Source: an uncultured Verrucomicrobiota bacterium
Lineage (GTDB): Bacteria; Verrucomicrobiota; Verrucomicrobiia; Limisphaerales; UBA9464
Assembly: GCA_903896505.1 (NCBI GenBank)
Contig: CAITXU010000031.1
Coordinates: forward strand, 1-41,781
Direction: 5' to 3'
DNA length: 41,781 nt
Part shown: positions 41,613 through 41,781 of the stretch, one piece after another
How positions within the stretch are numbered: position 1 is the first letter of the stretch
Layout: each line of letters starts with the position of its first letter
Program-made: the position numbers and the translations under genes
Notes under the pieces: model-generated
The model's database searches: none
Seen by the model: the letters and a program-made list of their open reading frames with translations, nothing else
What the model was told of the DNA's origin: nothing

Positions 41613-41781
41613 GAATCGGATTGGACCGCCAGTTTGGGGTTTCCGAAATTTGACCCCACATTGCGGAGCCTCCAGAGTGTCGTTTTGACACTTTCAGGCT
41701 CGGGGACAAGCTCCCTTCGTGTGACGAACGGCGGTCCTACCTCGAAGCTTGTGGTATCCTTTGTTAGTACGTAGTTTACCA
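41613..41781 (+). pseudogene. Truncated, nonsense-mutated copy of the PEP-CTERM gene (continues past window)
   Basis: Frame 41619 onward reads DWTASLGFPKFDP then LQSVVLTLS, closely matching the start of the mature domain of the intact PEP-CTERM protein (DWTASLGFPRFNP then LQSVVLTLS), and nucleotides match over the same interval. The signal-peptide part is missing, replaced by repeat-like DNA. At 41772-41774 a TAG stands where the intact gene has GAG (ACG-GAG-TTT-ACC versus ACG-TAG-TTT-ACC). A rescue start such as TTG 41598 is conceivable, but the stop remains. The copy runs off the window end. Confidence 0.75.

Noticed and set aside
38841..41781. CRISPR array or integrated mobile element
   Set aside because: Repeats are too few and irregularly spaced for CRISPR, and no transposase, integrase or Cas gene is seen.

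Overview
The window looks like chromosomal DNA of a Verrucomicrobiota-type bacterium (inference). It is moderately GC-rich. The grounds are a PEP-CTERM exosortase substrate, a BlaI/M56 regulatory pair, a pst operon led by a porin, a twin-arginine sulfite-dehydrogenase-like pair, a solitary DnaE2, and GTAG-headed REP-like hairpins. There is no rRNA, convincing tRNA, CRISPR array, insertion sequence or phage gene. About 31 genes can be supported.

Layout. 1-948: the 3' part of an IlvD/Edd dehydratase. 1026-13473: a polysaccharide / nucleotide-sugar region. It holds a Gfo/Idh/MocA oxidoreductase, an extended SDR and a glycosyltransferase in an overlapping operon. A reverse-strand M14 carboxypeptidase interrupts it. 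Then come glucose-1-phosphate cytidylyltransferase, a zinc-binding sugar C-methyltransferase, an RmlC-like epimerase, a DegT aminotransferase, a GNAT acetyltransferase, a CmcI-like methyltransferase and a large YfhO-like membrane protein. These fit synthesis of a CDP-linked, C-methylated, aminated and N-acylated deoxysugar. The 4,6-dehydratase needed to enter that pathway is not in the window. 13424-17452: housekeeping genes: a GlcD-like FAD oxidase, purE, an MDR oxidoreductase and a small four-cysteine protein resembling the C-terminal domain of DR2241.

17449-23640 (reverse): a phosphate-starvation operon in the order porin, pstS, pstC, pstA, pstB, phoU, preceded by a Pho-box-like array of 11-bp-periodic repeats. 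23772-26618: a degenerate REPIN-like repeat, then a SorA/SorB-like sulfite dehydrogenase pair and an amidohydrolase. 26651-32030: a BlaI repressor with two dyad operators in front, an M56 (BlaR1-like) membrane protease whose C-terminus is a long coiled coil instead of a beta-lactam sensor, a strong intergenic hairpin, and two unrecognised genes (a multi-pass coiled-coil membrane protein and a secreted protein with a possible DUF2135-like domain). This is the most likely place for an undescribed system, possibly cell-envelope sensing. 32093-36525 (reverse): dnaE2 and a PaaK-like adenylate-forming enzyme. 36666-38840: proC and an AI-2E-family membrane protein.

38841-41781 is almost gene-free and repeat-rich. 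It has an intact REPIN-like element, four copies of a ~31-bp repeat (two direct, two inverted), several perfect hairpins, one PEP-CTERM gene with a good terminator, and at the window edge a truncated copy of that gene carrying an in-frame stop.
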